NCBI RefSeq assembly: GCF_006438725.1
Contig: NZ_RCZD01000009.1
Span: 124,001-188,000, forward strand
Reading direction: 5' to 3'
DNA from: Ewingella americana
GTDB taxonomy: Bacteria > Pseudomonadota > Gammaproteobacteria > Enterobacterales > Enterobacteriaceae
DNA: 64,000 bases
A model generated the notes under the pieces. It was not told where the DNA came from, searched no databases, and was given only the letters and a program-made list of their open reading frames with translations. Positions 26,921 to 35,990 of the stretch are shown here, one piece after another (the stretch's first letter is position 1; each line of letters begins with the position of its first letter). The position numbers and the translations under genes were made by a program.

Positions 26921-27898
26921 TTACTGTGACGCACTCAGGTCAATCACGCCACAGTGGAAGGCCAGCGCCGGTTCGACATCCTGCGCCAGCCATGTCGGGC
27001 CGTCGAGGTCAATAAATTTGGCCCCGACGGTCAACGGCAGAACTGCGCGAACAGCGCGCGACGTACACAACATGCAGCCAAGCATGATGTCAAAGCCCTG
27101 TTCACGCGCCTGCTGCGCCAGGATCAGCGCACCGGTCAGGCCGCCGGTTTTATCCAGTTTGATGTTGACCATCTCATAGCGCCCCTTCAGACCCGGTAAA
27201 TCGTCTGCCGTATGGCAGCTCTCATCGGCACAAATCGGTAAGGGATGGATAAAGTTTTCCAGCGAGTCATCCTGCCCGGCCGGTAGCGGTTGCTCGAGCA
27301 TCATCACACCCAAGTCCGCCAGCAACTGACAGCGTGCGGCCAGACCTTCGCTTTGCCATGATTCATTGGCATCCACAATCAGCGTGACATGCGGCACGGC
27401 GCTGCGGATAGCCACCATACGCTCGGTGATCAGATGGTCATCGAGTTTAATCTTGAGCAGCGTGGCCCCGTTTTTCTGATGGCCGATAGCAGCCTGCGCC
27501 ATCGCTTCCGGTGTATCCACGCTCAGGGTTTGCGCCATGCTGATGCACGAGAGTGGCGCGATGCCAGTCAGTTGCCACAGCGTCTGCGCGGTGAGCTGGC
27601 TTTCGAGGTTCCACAGTGCGCTGTCGAGTGCATTACGCGCGGCCCCGGCAGGCAGAAGATGTTGTAACGCTGCCCGGTCCGCCCCCTGCTCAATGGCCGG
27701 AAGTACGCTGGCAATCTGCGCCATCACGCTGGCTTCGCTCTCGCCATAACGCGGATACGGCGTGCACTCTCCGACACCACGAACGCCATTTTCTTCAATT
27801 TCTACCGCAACCACTCTGGCTTCGGTCCTGCTCCCACGGGAAATGACAAAGGCCGTATGCAACGGCCAGGCTTCGGGATAAAAGCGCACACTTCTCAT
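26921..27898 (-). CDS. ycjG: YcjG, L-Ala-D/L-Glu epimerase
   Basis: The product has 325 residues and belongs to the enolase superfamily (muconate-lactonising subgroup). Catalytic and metal residues align with E. coli YcjG by number: Lys149 and Lys151 (LLKIKLD), Asp176 (IVDANES), Glu202 (MLEQPLP) and Asp225 (CADESCH). It epimerises L-Ala-D-Glu to L-Ala-L-Glu so that murein peptide can be used as ordinary peptide. AGGAG lies eight bases before the ATG. It is divergent from tpx. Confidence 0.95.
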   Translation of the reverse strand: MRSVRFYPEAWPLHTAFVISRGSRTEARVVAVEIEENGVRGVGECTPYPRYGESEASVMAQIASVLPAIEQGADRAALQHLLPAGAARNALDSALWNLESQLTAQTLWQLTGIAPLSCISMAQTLSVDTPEAMAQAAIGHQKNGATLLKIKLDDHLITERMVAIRSAVPHVTLIVDANESWQSEGLAARCQLLADLGVMMLEQPLPAGQDDSLENFIHPLPICADESCHTADDLPGLKGRYEMVNIKLDKTGGLTGALILAQQAREQGFDIMLGCMLCTSRAVRAVLPLTVGAKFIDLDGPTWLAQDVEPALAFHCGVIDLSASQ

Positions 27899-28055
27899 CG
27901 ATGGCTCCTGACGGCTTTACGCTGCCTCCGGCTGATGCACGGAGGTCATCACTCAACATAGTTCACTAATATGATTAGCAAACTTTATATACCAAATTTA
28001 CATTTGATACCCTAAACTGACTGCCGTTTGTCTCATCTGTACAAAGGAAAATACC

Positions 28056-28562
28056 ATGACCCAGACAGTACATTTTCAGAGCAACCCGGTCAGCGTTGCT
28101 GGCCAGATTCCGCAACAAGGTGACGTTGCCAAGCCTTTCACTTTAGTCGCAAAAGATCTCTCTGATGTCAGCCTGAGCAGTTTTGTTGGTAAACGCAAGG
28201 TGCTGAACATTTTCCCAAGCATTGATACCGGCGTTTGTGCCGCATCCGTGCGTAAATTCAACCAGCTGGCTGGCGAAATCGACAACACCGTGGTGCTGTG
28301 TATTTCTGCTGACCTGCCGTTTGCCCAATCACGTTTTTGTGGCGCTGAAGGCTTATCGCACGTTGTTACACTCTCCACCCTGCGTGGCGGTGAGTTCAAG
28401 AATGACTACGGCGTGGCGATCATCGATGGTCCGCTGTCCGGCCTGACTGCCCGTGCGGTTGTGGTTCTCGATGGTCAGGACAATGTGCTGTACAGCGAGT
28501 TGGTGAATGAAATTACCACCGAGCCAAACTATGACGATGCGCTGGCAGTATTAAAGAAATAA
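28056..28562 (+). CDS. tpx: Tpx, thiol peroxidase
   Basis: The product has 168 residues. It is an atypical 2-Cys peroxiredoxin reducing lipid and organic hydroperoxides with thioredoxin. The peroxidatic Cys61 ([10 protein letters not shown]) and resolving Cys95 (SRFCGAEG) are at the E. coli positions. AAAGGAAAATACC provides the Shine-Dalgarno. In E. coli, tpx is next to tyrR; here a 5.2-kb RHS gene separates them. Confidence 0.97.
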   Translation: MTQTVHFQSNPVSVAGQIPQQGDVAKPFTLVAKDLSDVSLSSFVGKRKVLNIFPSIDTGVCAASVRKFNQLAGEIDNTVVLCISADLPFAQSRFCGAEGLSHVVTLSTLRGGEFKNDYGVAIIDGPLSGLTARAVVVLDGQDNVLYSELVNEITTEPNYDDALAVLKK

Positions 28563-28573
28563 GCGTGATTTAG

Positions 28574-28613
28574 AAAAAACGCACCGATATCCTATTATTC
28601 GGTGCGTTTTTAT
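28574..28613. terminator. Terminator of tpx (bidirectional)
   Basis: AAAACGCACCGA and TCGGTGCGTTTT make a 12-bp stem, with T after it and A before it. It lies 65 bp before the RHS gene stop and can serve both convergent genes. Confidence 0.85.
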
Positions 28614-28678
28614 TCAGACCAACCTGCCATTACCGCATTACAATGTCGGAAAATAGCTGACTGGTTTTTTCAAGATAT

Positions 28679-31600
28679 TCACGCTAACGGTAACATAGGT
28701 ACAGCATTGCCCATCGCAGTGACCGGGGTGAAAAGCTTAGGTTTTACAAACCACGGCACACCATAATATGTCACATTCGCCCCAGCCATTGATCCTTGAA
28801 TGTTAGAAGAAACCACGCCCGCAGGAAAAGCATAAACACTTCGGTTCATATAATTAGCCAAACTTTGAGCATTACTGTTCGCACCAGCCTGTGAACCGCC
28901 GCACGCGGTAATAAAGAGTGCGCTATCGTTGTCCCTCAATTTATTGACCAAAATATTTTTGGTAAATTGTGCAAACTTTTCGACAGAAACCGGCTTGTCG
29001 ATCCACTGGCCCGGATGATCGCTATTTTCGACAGCGTGAGCTAATAGCCCTTTATTTCCATTTCCATGCGCGTTAATGAGCCTGACTGATTGATTGTTAT
29101 ATTTAAACGGCGCAGATATACGATAACTGGCACCAGGATAAAATTTAACATTCTGCACCCTTACCTGAAATATGCGGCCTTTCGAGAAGGCTTGCATTAA
29201 TTTCCACGATAATTTATGACCACCAAACATCACCGCCGGGAATAAACCTAATGCAAATGATGCCCCGGTGAAGATCCCACTGGCGAGTGATAATTTTTGC
29301 GAGAGTTCATCATCCTCAACAGCGGCAGCAGCCACGCCTAGCGCACCGCCAGTTGTGCCCAGTATTCCAGATGCAATGCTTATTCCGCCCAGCAGGAGTG
29401 CCGCCCCACCTAATAGCGCCAACACGCCTAGCCCAAGGAAGATCACCGAAAAAACCAACCCTATTGCGGCGAACATAATGGCAACATCACGACCATGCCC
29501 GGAAGGGTCTGAGAACGTAATCGGGTCACCGCCACAATAGCTATAAGGGTTTATCCCACCCTCGCCAAAGGGACTCATCGAATCGTACTGCATGAAACGC
29601 ATAAGGAGAGGATCATAGGATCGGGTTCCATTGCCTAAATGATATAACTCAGTAAGATCATCATATTTTTCTCCGGCAAACCGTACAGGATCATACGCAG
29701 GTATTGATGCACTGTTTAACAGATGTCCATAAGGCGTATAGGTTAAGGACGTAATGCTATCCGTGTTTTGATCTTTTAATTCAGCATAGACGGAACCAAG
29801 ACGATCGCTTAACAATAATGTTTGTTCTTTCGTATAGGCACCAGAACTGCCACTAAGAATATTGATCGCCTCTACGCCAATAGGACTTTTAATATAGGTA
29901 GCAATATCCTGACTACGTGCATTAGGTGATTGTTTCCTGTCTGATACATCAAAAACACCATTACTGTAGTGATAAATACTTGTGCGAGATTGTGTCTCGG
30001 CGCTGCCTATAGTTAATTCCGAACTTTGCATATTACCGCTGTCATTATAACCCAATGAAACAATATCACTTGATGAGGTAGATTTCATTAACTTATTAAA
30101 TGCATCATATTGATATTCCACTGCATTTCTATTACCTGCTTTTTTCTTGATGACATTCCCTGCGGCGTCATAGGTCAGGTGTATTGGGCTATCTGGATTG
30201 TTTCCGCTCAATGAAGCAGAAGTCATTTCAAAAGGGTTCTTTCCATTATATGAGTAACTCGCTTTATTGATATCCCCCGACCATCTCTCACGGGCGGTGC
30301 TGGACGTCATATTATCAAATTTATCATATTGATAATCGAACCGACTGACCTCTTTGGCATTGAGATCCAGAGGATAGTGGGTTGATGAATCCTCTATTGC
30401 TGCACTGATTAAACGACCAAGGTAATCAAATTTAAAGTTTGTTTTTGTTTTTTTATCAGGCTTAACAAAAACATCCTTGCTTATTACTTTTCCTACACCA
30501 TTGAATTTTTCAGAATTTGTCGAGATAAGATTTCCGGCTTCATCATAGTAACGTTTTTCTGATATTCTAAATTTATGGTCATAAACCAATTGCATACTGT
30601 ATTTTACATCTTTACCAACCGATTGAATCATCCGATACTTGATGAGTGAAGGATAATTTCCCGCAAGGTATAACACCTCTATTTCGAGATCGGTTTCATT
30701 ATCATGCCCTGCTGAAATAGTCAGCAAACGCCCCTTCTCATCATAACGATAATAGGTTGTTTGGGTCGGTTTCCCCATTAAAGATTTAGTGATCGAAATT
30801 AACCGGCCACAATAAGTATAAGTGAAAACATTATGACCACTATTCTTACCTAGATTATCGGAAAACTCTTCGGTAATAAGTCTTAATTGGCTATCATACT
30901 CAAGCGTGCGAATAGATTCACCAGAACCCATTTTATGGGTTTCTTCCACCAGTTTGACCGTATCTTTATCATAGACATAACTAAAACTTTCCTTTTTCTC
31001 CGGCATGGTTATCTCAGCAGGAAGAAGGTCTAGCTCAGGGATATAGACATAGTTAACCACTTCTCCATTAGGCGTGATTTTTTCATAAGCTGAAGTGTAG
31101 TTATCCTTATATTTATAGCGAGTGATAAATTTATCTTTTTGCGCCGGATTGCGGTCCTGCTTAATTATTCTACCTAAGGTATCAAAGTCCTGATAGCCGA
31201 CAGAAATGTTATCAATAGCAATCTCGGTCAACTTACTTTCCTGATCATAACCCCAATACTGCATTTTCAGTGTACGGCCAGTGCCCTCTTCCTCACTTTC
31301 CACTCTTGATATTGGCCGGTCGAAAAAATCATACTCGTAATTTTCAGTGAACTTCGAACCACTGATGACATCATTAGAAGAAATTTTGTTTACCCGATGG
31401 AAAACATCATAATAATAGTTTTTCTGCGATATCTTGGTTTTGCCGTCTTTATTATAATCTGTAGAGCTTAAAGGAAGTCCATTCCTACGGTCATATTCGT
31501 TCTCTTCATAACAGTAAAAGTCATTATTTTTCGCAACCTTAATATATTCAACGAGTACCGCATCTCCGATATTAAACCGACTACAGTTGACAATATCATC

Positions 31601-33910
31601 ATTTTTTCTCACTTCACGTACATTACCCAATGCATCATAGAGATAAGTCTCGGTAAACGTCAGGTCGCCATTGTTACTCATTAACAGTGGAACATCATAG
31701 TCATAGGTTACTTCTGATAATAACTGTGACTGCGTGTTAAAATTAGCGATACATATAACTTTGTCGTCAATAACCTGTTTAACCACATTGCCTAATGCGT
31801 CATAGGTTTCAGTCACCACGCTAGCATTCGGGGCAAGAGTGGCCTTCGTGAAAAAATTCGTTACAGGATCATAACCATAAGTGTACTTTGTTGTGCTTTC
31901 ATAGTTTGTTCCCTTGGCTCTGGTCGTAGACACAATGCGGCCGACCTTATCGTAAGTAAGGACAGTCATCACACCCAATGCATCAGTCATGCAAACTGGC
32001 CACCCGGTTCGGGTCATGGCGGTCTCTGAATAAACTAACTGTTTACCGTCAGCCCCTTTTTGCGTCGTGCTTATAGTGAATTCATTACCATCAGTACTTA
32101 GTGAATAATCATGGCTTGTGGTAATGCCTTGCTGACCATTTAAAATTAATGTTGTAGTTTTTAACTTACCTCGGTTGAACGAATTCTTATCATCTATACC
32201 ATAGTAAGTTTTAGTCACTTTTTTATAGCTATCACTCCAGTGCTGGGAAATTATTTTCCTTTCATTTTCACTGTTCTCCACGACATAGTCATATCCTTCT
32301 TTGACTTGCAAAGATTGATAGGTATAGGTGTTTTCAATCGAATCCACCGACAAATCATTCTGATATTTATCACTAGAAGACAGATAGCGGACAAAACCAT
32401 TTTTATCCTTTGGGCATTTACCTGTCTTACCTGCAGCGGGATAATAGATGTAATTCATTGAAACCCCGCCACTATCGGTGCTGGTTTCGACATTACCGTA
32501 TTGATCATAGGTAAACGAAGAAGTTTCAGCTCTTATATGGCTATCTTCGCTGTCTTTCTCGATATAGTCTTTCCTAATTGAAATAGGAAGTTTATAGGTG
32601 GCAGGCAGTGACGAATACGTTCCAGAAACGTTCCCTGGATAAGTATATTTAGTTGTTATACTTTGAGCTACCACGGGGGCAACAACACGGGAAGCGATGA
32701 ACTCCTCTTTAATAACGCGATGATATTTATCATAGGTGAATTTATTTTTACATTCTTCTACATTATCGAGAAAAAATGTTTCTTGCGTAAAATAGGTATA
32801 ATCTGCTCGGCAAGCATAAATATTATCGATAGCATTCTTATCCCAAGCCGTTACACCATTATAGCCCAGAAAATTATTTGACCAAATGTCCTCACCATAA
32901 CTGTATTTGTACTCCTCGGTACTGGTTTTTCCTGTCGCAGGGGAAACCATAGTGAATTGGTATGAACTCACCGCGGGTAAAGTAGCGAAAGGTGAACCTG
33001 CCGGTGCGGCAAGTGGGATATCATAATTTATAATTTCAGTCGCTGGCCCAAAGAAATTACTCTCAACCTTTTTGATTAGCCTGAAATAACTCCCTTGCTG
33101 ATAAGTAAATGTTAATATATTGGTGCTTTTATTGGATACAGCAAGACAAGATTCAATGGAATGATTAGCGGATTCTTTGATAGTGAGAATGAGTTTACAG
33201 GCCAGATCAGTGATGTTTTTGAACATCTCAATCGCAACATTATATCTTGCATTGGTCCCCGTCCGAGAAATAATTAACAAGTCATCCCCAAGCTCATCAT
33301 AGACTCTTTTGACAAATGGCTCCAGAGAGACAGATTCCTTAAAATAATAGTCAATACTTAATTTATAGCCATCCTCCTGTATTATGTCTGTAACGTAAAC
33401 GAACTTATTATCTGATGTAACGGGTTTTAATATTTCTGCCGAACCGTCCTTATAGGATATTTTGTATCCATTATCTGGGCTGGATAATTTAGTCAGTATG
33501 AAATTTTTCAGATCAACCGTCTCGACAATGTAAGCCCCATCTTTTTCTATAAGATCGATAATTCTCCCATCTCTTAACAGCAGTTTCATACGATCATTAT
33601 CTTTGAAAAACTTACTCAACCCCAGAGACCAGCCGGCACCAAAGCCTTCATTTCTACTGGAGAAATGATTATGTTTTAATGAAAGTTGTAGCGATGGCCC
33701 TCTCCGGTGATTTCCGGTGATCCTGGCGATAGGTATCGTGTAATTAAAACTTCCGGTGCGCGGGTCAACACTCCCCCGGCGGAAACTTGAAAATGATAAA
33801 GCATCAGACTGGCTAAATTCTTGCCCGTCGCTTGTCCCTTGTAATACGCGTTTATTTGATGCAGGGACGTGACTCATTTCTTTTTCAGCTGACGTTGATA
33901 ACGTATCCAT
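28679..33910 (-). CDS. Large RHS/YD-repeat protein with caspase-like C-terminal domain (putative toxin)
   Basis: The product has 1743 residues. No signal peptide or PAAR domain is seen. The N-terminus (SFRRGSVDPRTGSFNYTIPI, near 42-61) is the start typical of RHS beta-cage proteins. Tyr-Asp repeats run from about 300 to 1400 (YDALGNVVK, YDEKGRL, YDAAGNVIKK). The RHS core ends with RFAGEKYDDLTELYHLGNGT, RSYDPLLMRFMQYD, NPYSYCGGDPITF and DPSG (to about 1471). After this come a long hydrophobic stretch (about 1476-1561) and a final domain with His1615-Gly (INAHGNGNKG) and Cys1670 (FITACGGSQAG). The hydrophobic part may aid translocation. The coding sequence is much more AT-rich than its flanks. 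AAAGGA precedes the ATG. There is no partner Tc subunit, VgrG or immunity gene. Toxin function is inference. Confidence 0.88.
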   Translation of the reverse strand: MDTLSTSAEKEMSHVPASNKRVLQGTSDGQEFSQSDALSFSSFRRGSVDPRTGSFNYTIPIARITGNHRRGPSLQLSLKHNHFSSRNEGFGAGWSLGLSKFFKDNDRMKLLLRDGRIIDLIEKDGAYIVETVDLKNFILTKLSSPDNGYKISYKDGSAEILKPVTSDNKFVYVTDIIQEDGYKLSIDYYFKESVSLEPFVKRVYDELGDDLLIISRTGTNARYNVAIEMFKNITDLACKLILTIKESANHSIESCLAVSNKSTNILTFTYQQGSYFRLIKKVESNFFGPATEIINYDIPLAAPAGSPFATLPAVSSYQFTMVSPATGKTSTEEYKYSYGEDIWSNNFLGYNGVTAWDKNAIDNIYACRADYTYFTQETFFLDNVEECKNKFTYDKYHRVIKEEFIASRVVAPVVAQSITTKYTYPGNVSGTYSSLPATYKLPISIRKDYIEKDSEDSHIRAETSSFTYDQYGNVETSTDSGGVSMNYIYYPAAGKTGKCPKDKNGFVRYLSSSDKYQNDLSVDSIENTYTYQSLQVKEGYDYVVENSENERKIISQHWSDSYKKVTKTYYGIDDKNSFNRGKLKTTTLILNGQQGITTSHDYSLSTDGNEFTISTTQKGADGKQLVYSETAMTRTGWPVCMTDALGVMTVLTYDKVGRIVSTTRAKGTNYESTTKYTYGYDPVTNFFTKATLAPNASVVTETYDALGNVVKQVIDDKVICIANFNTQSQLLSEVTYDYDVPLLMSNNGDLTFTETYLYDALGNVREVRKNDDIVNCSRFNIGDAVLVEYIKVAKNNDFYCYEENEYDRRNGLPLSSTDYNKDGKTKISQKNYYYDVFHRVNKISSNDVISGSKFTENYEYDFFDRPISRVESEEEGTGRTLKMQYWGYDQESKLTEIAIDNISVGYQDFDTLGRIIKQDRNPAQKDKFITRYKYKDNYTSAYEKITPNGEVVNYVYIPELDLLPAEITMPEKKESFSYVYDKDTVKLVEETHKMGSGESIRTLEYDSQLRLITEEFSDNLGKNSGHNVFTYTYCGRLISITKSLMGKPTQTTYYRYDEKGRLLTISAGHDNETDLEIEVLYLAGNYPSLIKYRMIQSVGKDVKYSMQLVYDHKFRISEKRYYDEAGNLISTNSEKFNGVGKVISKDVFVKPDKKTKTNFKFDYLGRLISAAIEDSSTHYPLDLNAKEVSRFDYQYDKFDNMTSSTARERWSGDINKASYSYNGKNPFEMTSASLSGNNPDSPIHLTYDAAGNVIKKKAGNRNAVEYQYDAFNKLMKSTSSSDIVSLGYNDSGNMQSSELTIGSAETQSRTSIYHYSNGVFDVSDRKQSPNARSQDIATYIKSPIGVEAINILSGSSGAYTKEQTLLLSDRLGSVYAELKDQNTDSITSLTYTPYGHLLNSASIPAYDPVRFAGEKYDDLTELYHLGNGTRSYDPLLMRFMQYDSMSPFGEGGINPYSYCGGDPITFSDPSGHGRDVAIMFAAIGLVFSVIFLGLGVLALLGGAALLLGGISIASGILGTTGGALGVAAAAVEDDELSQKLSLASGIFTGASFALGLFPAVMFGGHKLSWKLMQAFSKGRIFQVRVQNVKFYPGASYRISAPFKYNNQSVRLINAHGNGNKGLLAHAVENSDHPGQWIDKPVSVEKFAQFTKNILVNKLRDNDSALFITACGGSQAGANSNAQSLANYMNRSVYAFPAGVVSSNIQGSMAGANVTYYGVPWFVKPKLFTPVTAMGNAVPMLPLA

Positions 33911-34077
33911 AATAAAGTCCTTTTATTGAAGAGAGTGATTGAGACAATTGAAATGTCATCGATTACTTTATAGAAGGATTTTATGAACACTCTATTTTTG
34001 ATATCGTCTGTCAACCACACAACATACGATTAGAATTCTGAGTAATAACGCGAGGTCGTTCTGCGGATTTATAAACG

Positions 34078-34116
34078 GCGATAAACCTAAGTAAAAGGCT
34101 TACTTAGGTTTATCGC
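34078..34116. repeat. Perfect 17-bp inverted repeat between RHS gene and tyrR
   Basis: GCGATAAACCTAAGTAA (34078-34094) and its exact complement (34100-34116) flank a 5-base loop AAGGC. No U-tract follows on either strand. It lies 47 bp past the tyrR stop and about 170 bp upstream of the RHS start codon. It could be a Rho-aided terminator for tyrR or a junction relic. Confidence 0.75.
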
Positions 34117-34163
34117 TCGATGACTAAGAGTCAGATTTTATCAGTGATAAATATAAAATCAGG

Positions 34164-35735
34164 TCACTCGTCGTTGGCGTCAGTTTTCCGGCTGCTTAGC
34201 CCGTATTCACGTAGCTTATTGGCGATAGCCGTATGGGAAACCCCCAGTCGCTTGGCCAGTTTACGGGTACTCGGGTAGGTGCGATAAAGGCGGGTCAACA
34301 CCGAGCGCTCAAATCGCTTGCTGATGTCATCGAGAGAGCCGTTCAGCGCTTCTTCGCCTAAGGTCACTTCGGCATCGAAATCAGGTAATACGATGTCCTG
34401 AGGGCGCAGTTCACCGCCATCAAGTTGGGTCAGCGCACGGTAAATGGCGTTTTTCAGCTGTCGGACGTTGCCTGGCCAGCCGTAGTGAGTCAGGTAATTG
34501 GCCAGCTGTGGCGACAGTTTTGGTCGCGACACTCCCTGCTCATCGGAGAAACGTGCCACGAACAGTTCGGTCAGCGGCATCACATCAGCCTGGCGTTCGC
34601 GCAGCGGCGGCAAGGTGACGGTCAGCACGTTCAGGCGGTAGTAGAGATCTTCACGGAATTCGCCGCGTTGAACCAGTTCCACCAGGTTTTTCTGCGTGGC
34701 ACACATCACCCGCACGTTAACGTGAACTTCATGCTCTTCACCCACGCGCCGGAAGGTACCGTCGTTGAGGAAGCGCAATAATTTAATCTGCATTCTCGGC
34801 GACATTTCGCCGATTTCATCAAGCAGGACCGAACCGCCGTTGGCCTGTTCAAAGAAACCCTTTTTGCCTTCAATCGCATTCGGGTAAGCGCCCGCTGCAT
34901 AGCCAAACAGTTCACTTTCCACCACGTCATCAGGCAGCGAGGCACAGTTGAGGCCAAGAAATGCATTTTTTCCGCGCGCACTGCGCAGATGGCAGGCGTG
35001 GGCCAACAAATCTTTACCGGTACCGGTATCGCCGATGATCAGCAATGGTGCGTCGAGCATCGCCAGTTTACGCGCCTGATCCAACACCTGGCGCATTTTG
35101 CTGCTGACCGCGACAATGTGGTCGAATTCACTGTCGTCATTGACGGTTAAATCCTGCAACTGACGGCCCATCCTTGCGGCGGACTTCAGCATCACCACGG
35201 CCCCCACCATTTCGCTGGCCTGATTATCATCATCATCAAGCTGAATCGGGGTCAGATCCATCAGGAAGTCCTGACTGCGGATCACTACCCGTTCGGAGTG
35301 CGGCCGTTTACTGTCATGCTCCAGCCAGCGGGTGATGTTATAGCCGGTGATCAGGCTGGCGGCGGTGTGCTGACGGATTTTATCCTCGTCAAGCTCAAAC
35401 AGTGCCTGCGCCGCCGGGTTCGCCAGCTCCACTTTGCCTTTCATGTCGATGGAAAACACCGGTTCAGGCATAGAAACCAGCAGCGCCCGCAGTGCGCGGT
35501 GCTCACGTTCGGAAGGCATAAAGGGAACGGTACGCACGTCGGTCACGCCGTCAATCCGGCGAATTTCGGCCATCAGGGCGCGGAACGTATCAAAATCGAG
35601 TTGGGAAAAATTCAGGTAAATGCGGCCAATAGAGGCAATTTCAATGCCGCGCAAATCAATGCTGCGCAGAACCAATAAATCGAGTAACTCTCGGGCAAGA
35701 CCCAGGCGGTCTTCGCAAAAAACTTCCAGACGCAT
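34164..35735 (-). CDS. tyrR: TyrR, aromatic amino acid-responsive regulator
   Basis: The product has 523 residues from MRLEVFCEDRLGL, matching E. coli TyrR (513); 15 upstream in-frame codons are rejected. It has an ACT domain (1-70), a PAS domain (about 80-130), an AAA+ domain with Walker A GDTGTGKD (235-242) and Walker B GSVLLDEIGEM (301-311), and a C-terminal Fis-like helix-turn-helix (STRKLAKRLGVSHTAIANKL). The loop where sigma-54 activators carry GAFTGA reads GAYPNA (282-287), so it is not expected to activate sigma-54; E. coli TyrR is shorter here. TyrR represses or activates aromatic amino acid genes with Tyr, Phe or Trp plus ATP. A TyrR-box-like site lies upstream. Confidence 0.96.
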   Translation of the reverse strand: MRLEVFCEDRLGLARELLDLLVLRSIDLRGIEIASIGRIYLNFSQLDFDTFRALMAEIRRIDGVTDVRTVPFMPSEREHRALRALLVSMPEPVFSIDMKGKVELANPAAQALFELDEDKIRQHTAASLITGYNITRWLEHDSKRPHSERVVIRSQDFLMDLTPIQLDDDDNQASEMVGAVVMLKSAARMGRQLQDLTVNDDSEFDHIVAVSSKMRQVLDQARKLAMLDAPLLIIGDTGTGKDLLAHACHLRSARGKNAFLGLNCASLPDDVVESELFGYAAGAYPNAIEGKKGFFEQANGGSVLLDEIGEMSPRMQIKLLRFLNDGTFRRVGEEHEVHVNVRVMCATQKNLVELVQRGEFREDLYYRLNVLTVTLPPLRERQADVMPLTELFVARFSDEQGVSRPKLSPQLANYLTHYGWPGNVRQLKNAIYRALTQLDGGELRPQDIVLPDFDAEVTLGEEALNGSLDDISKRFERSVLTRLYRTYPSTRKLAKRLGVSHTAIANKLREYGLSSRKTDANDE

Positions 35736-35812
35736 CAGTGTTGACCTTTTTCTGCCGGTGCGGAAATCGCTGAGGGGCATAATACTCTTTCGTGTACAGC
35801 GGAAGAAGAGAC

Positions 35813-35830
35813 TGTCACAAAATGTTGACA
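35813..35830. promoter_or_regulatory. TyrR box upstream of tyrR (autoregulation)
   Basis: TGTCACAAAATGTTGACA fits TGTAAA-N6-TTTACA at 9 of 12 specified positions, with the critical G and C at positions 2 and 17 present. It is 78 bp upstream of the tyrR start codon. E. coli tyrR is known to be autoregulated. Confidence 0.5.
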
Positions 35831-35990
35831 GATAATTTTACTAAACTTCTTAATAGTCGAGATTTTCACCGCAAGGCGGTGTCACACCGGCTGGCGTTGG
35901 CCGAAGGTTGTAAAGCCTGCCCCACGTACCATTCAGAAAAAGAATCTGCTAACATCGGCTCCTGATTTCATCGCCAAATGGTTCCCGACT

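Noticed and set aside
30000-33000. Repetitive Tyr-Asp motifs considered as a DNA repeat or CRISPR-like array
   Set aside because: The repetition is at protein level (YD repeats); there is no regular DNA unit with spacers.
34134-34160. GATTTTAT/ATAAAATC hairpin after tyrR as its terminator
   Set aside because: AT-rich 8-bp stem with an 11-base loop and no U-tract is not convincing.
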